Under the pieces are notes generated by a model. That model did not search any database, was not told the DNA's origin, and was given only the letters and a program-made list of their open reading frames with translations. The position numbers and the translations under genes were made by a program. A stretch of 5,327 nt of DNA. It comes from Paracoccaceae bacterium. GTDB taxonomy: Bacteria > Pseudomonadota > Alphaproteobacteria > Rhodobacterales > Rhodobacteraceae. The stretch covers positions 1-5,327 of the forward strand of contig JALSRF010000036.1 of the NCBI GenBank assembly GCA_026984895.1, in the 5' to 3' direction. Below, piece after piece: positions 5,314-5,327 of the stretch (its first letter is position 1; every line of letters starts with the position of its first letter).

Positions 5314-5327
5314 TGAACATTTTCAAG
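5313..5327 (+). CDS. Start of a divergent gene, first five codons only
   Basis: ATG at 5313 begins MNIFK and runs off the window edge. AGGAA (5303-5307) lies 5 bases upstream, a strong Shine-Dalgarno, and the local sequence is A-rich as expected near a start. A basic residue soon after the start could begin a signal peptide, but five codons cannot show this. It is divergent from the sigma operon with only 33 bases between starts, a common arrangement for a gene controlled by the sigma factor. Product unknown. Confidence 0.5.

Noticed and set aside
4895..5326. Minus-strand frame starting near 5326 with a hydrophobic beginning (MKMFILFPVLLF)
   Set aside because: It looks like a signal peptide at first, but downstream it becomes an out-of-frame shadow of the sigma factor with Arg/Pro-rich sequence.

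Overview
The window is very GC-rich, with strong G/C preference at third codon positions, and its genes look alphaproteobacterial. I favour a Rhodobacteraceae/Paracoccaceae-type organism. This rests on overall protein character, the -35/-10 style (TTGCCT or GTGACA, then TATCTT or TAGGCT, with 17-bp spacing), a likely leaderless gene, and a GGTATTT...AAGAAGAAG motif after the first gene. It is an inference, not a database match.

Layout, left to right. (1) Positions 1-315 (+) hold the C-terminal end of a LolD-type ABC ATPase of lipoprotein export. (2) Positions 383-1470 (+) hold an alpha-methylacyl-CoA racemase-like CaiB/BaiF protein, broken by an apparent one-base loss near 890 although all three expected catalytic residues remain. 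(3) Positions 1503-2318 (+) encode an exported DUF1194/von Willebrand A-like protein with a complete MIDAS motif; it is probably read from its own promoter as a leaderless mRNA. Its 3' end and stop codon lie inside four tandem copies of a 14-bp repeat. (4) A 181-bp gap (2319-2499) contains the rest of that repeat, a perfect 10-bp tandem duplication, a good sigma-70-like promoter and a palindrome. (5) Positions 2500-3393 (+) encode a metallo-beta-lactamase-fold hydrolase, translationally coupled by an ATGA overlap to (6) a DJ-1/PfpI protein resembling isonitrile hydratase (3390-3968). (7) Four bases further on, a convergent minus-strand operon ends. It encodes an ECF sigma factor (5279-4716) and a membrane-anchored anti-sigma factor (4722-3973) that overlap by 7 bases. 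(8) At the right edge a Shine-Dalgarno sequence and ATG (5313) indicate a divergent gene, of which only five codons are visible.

Functionally the window has four parts: envelope lipoprotein export, branched acyl-CoA metabolism (possibly disabled), a two-gene hydrolase/DJ-1 unit, and a stress-type sigma/anti-sigma switch that may control the divergent gene. I see no RNA genes, CRISPR arrays, insertion sequences or phage genes. The most unusual items are the repeat-embedded stop codon, the frameshifted but catalytically complete racemase, the unclear start of the sigma factor, and the palindrome over the MBL gene's start region.
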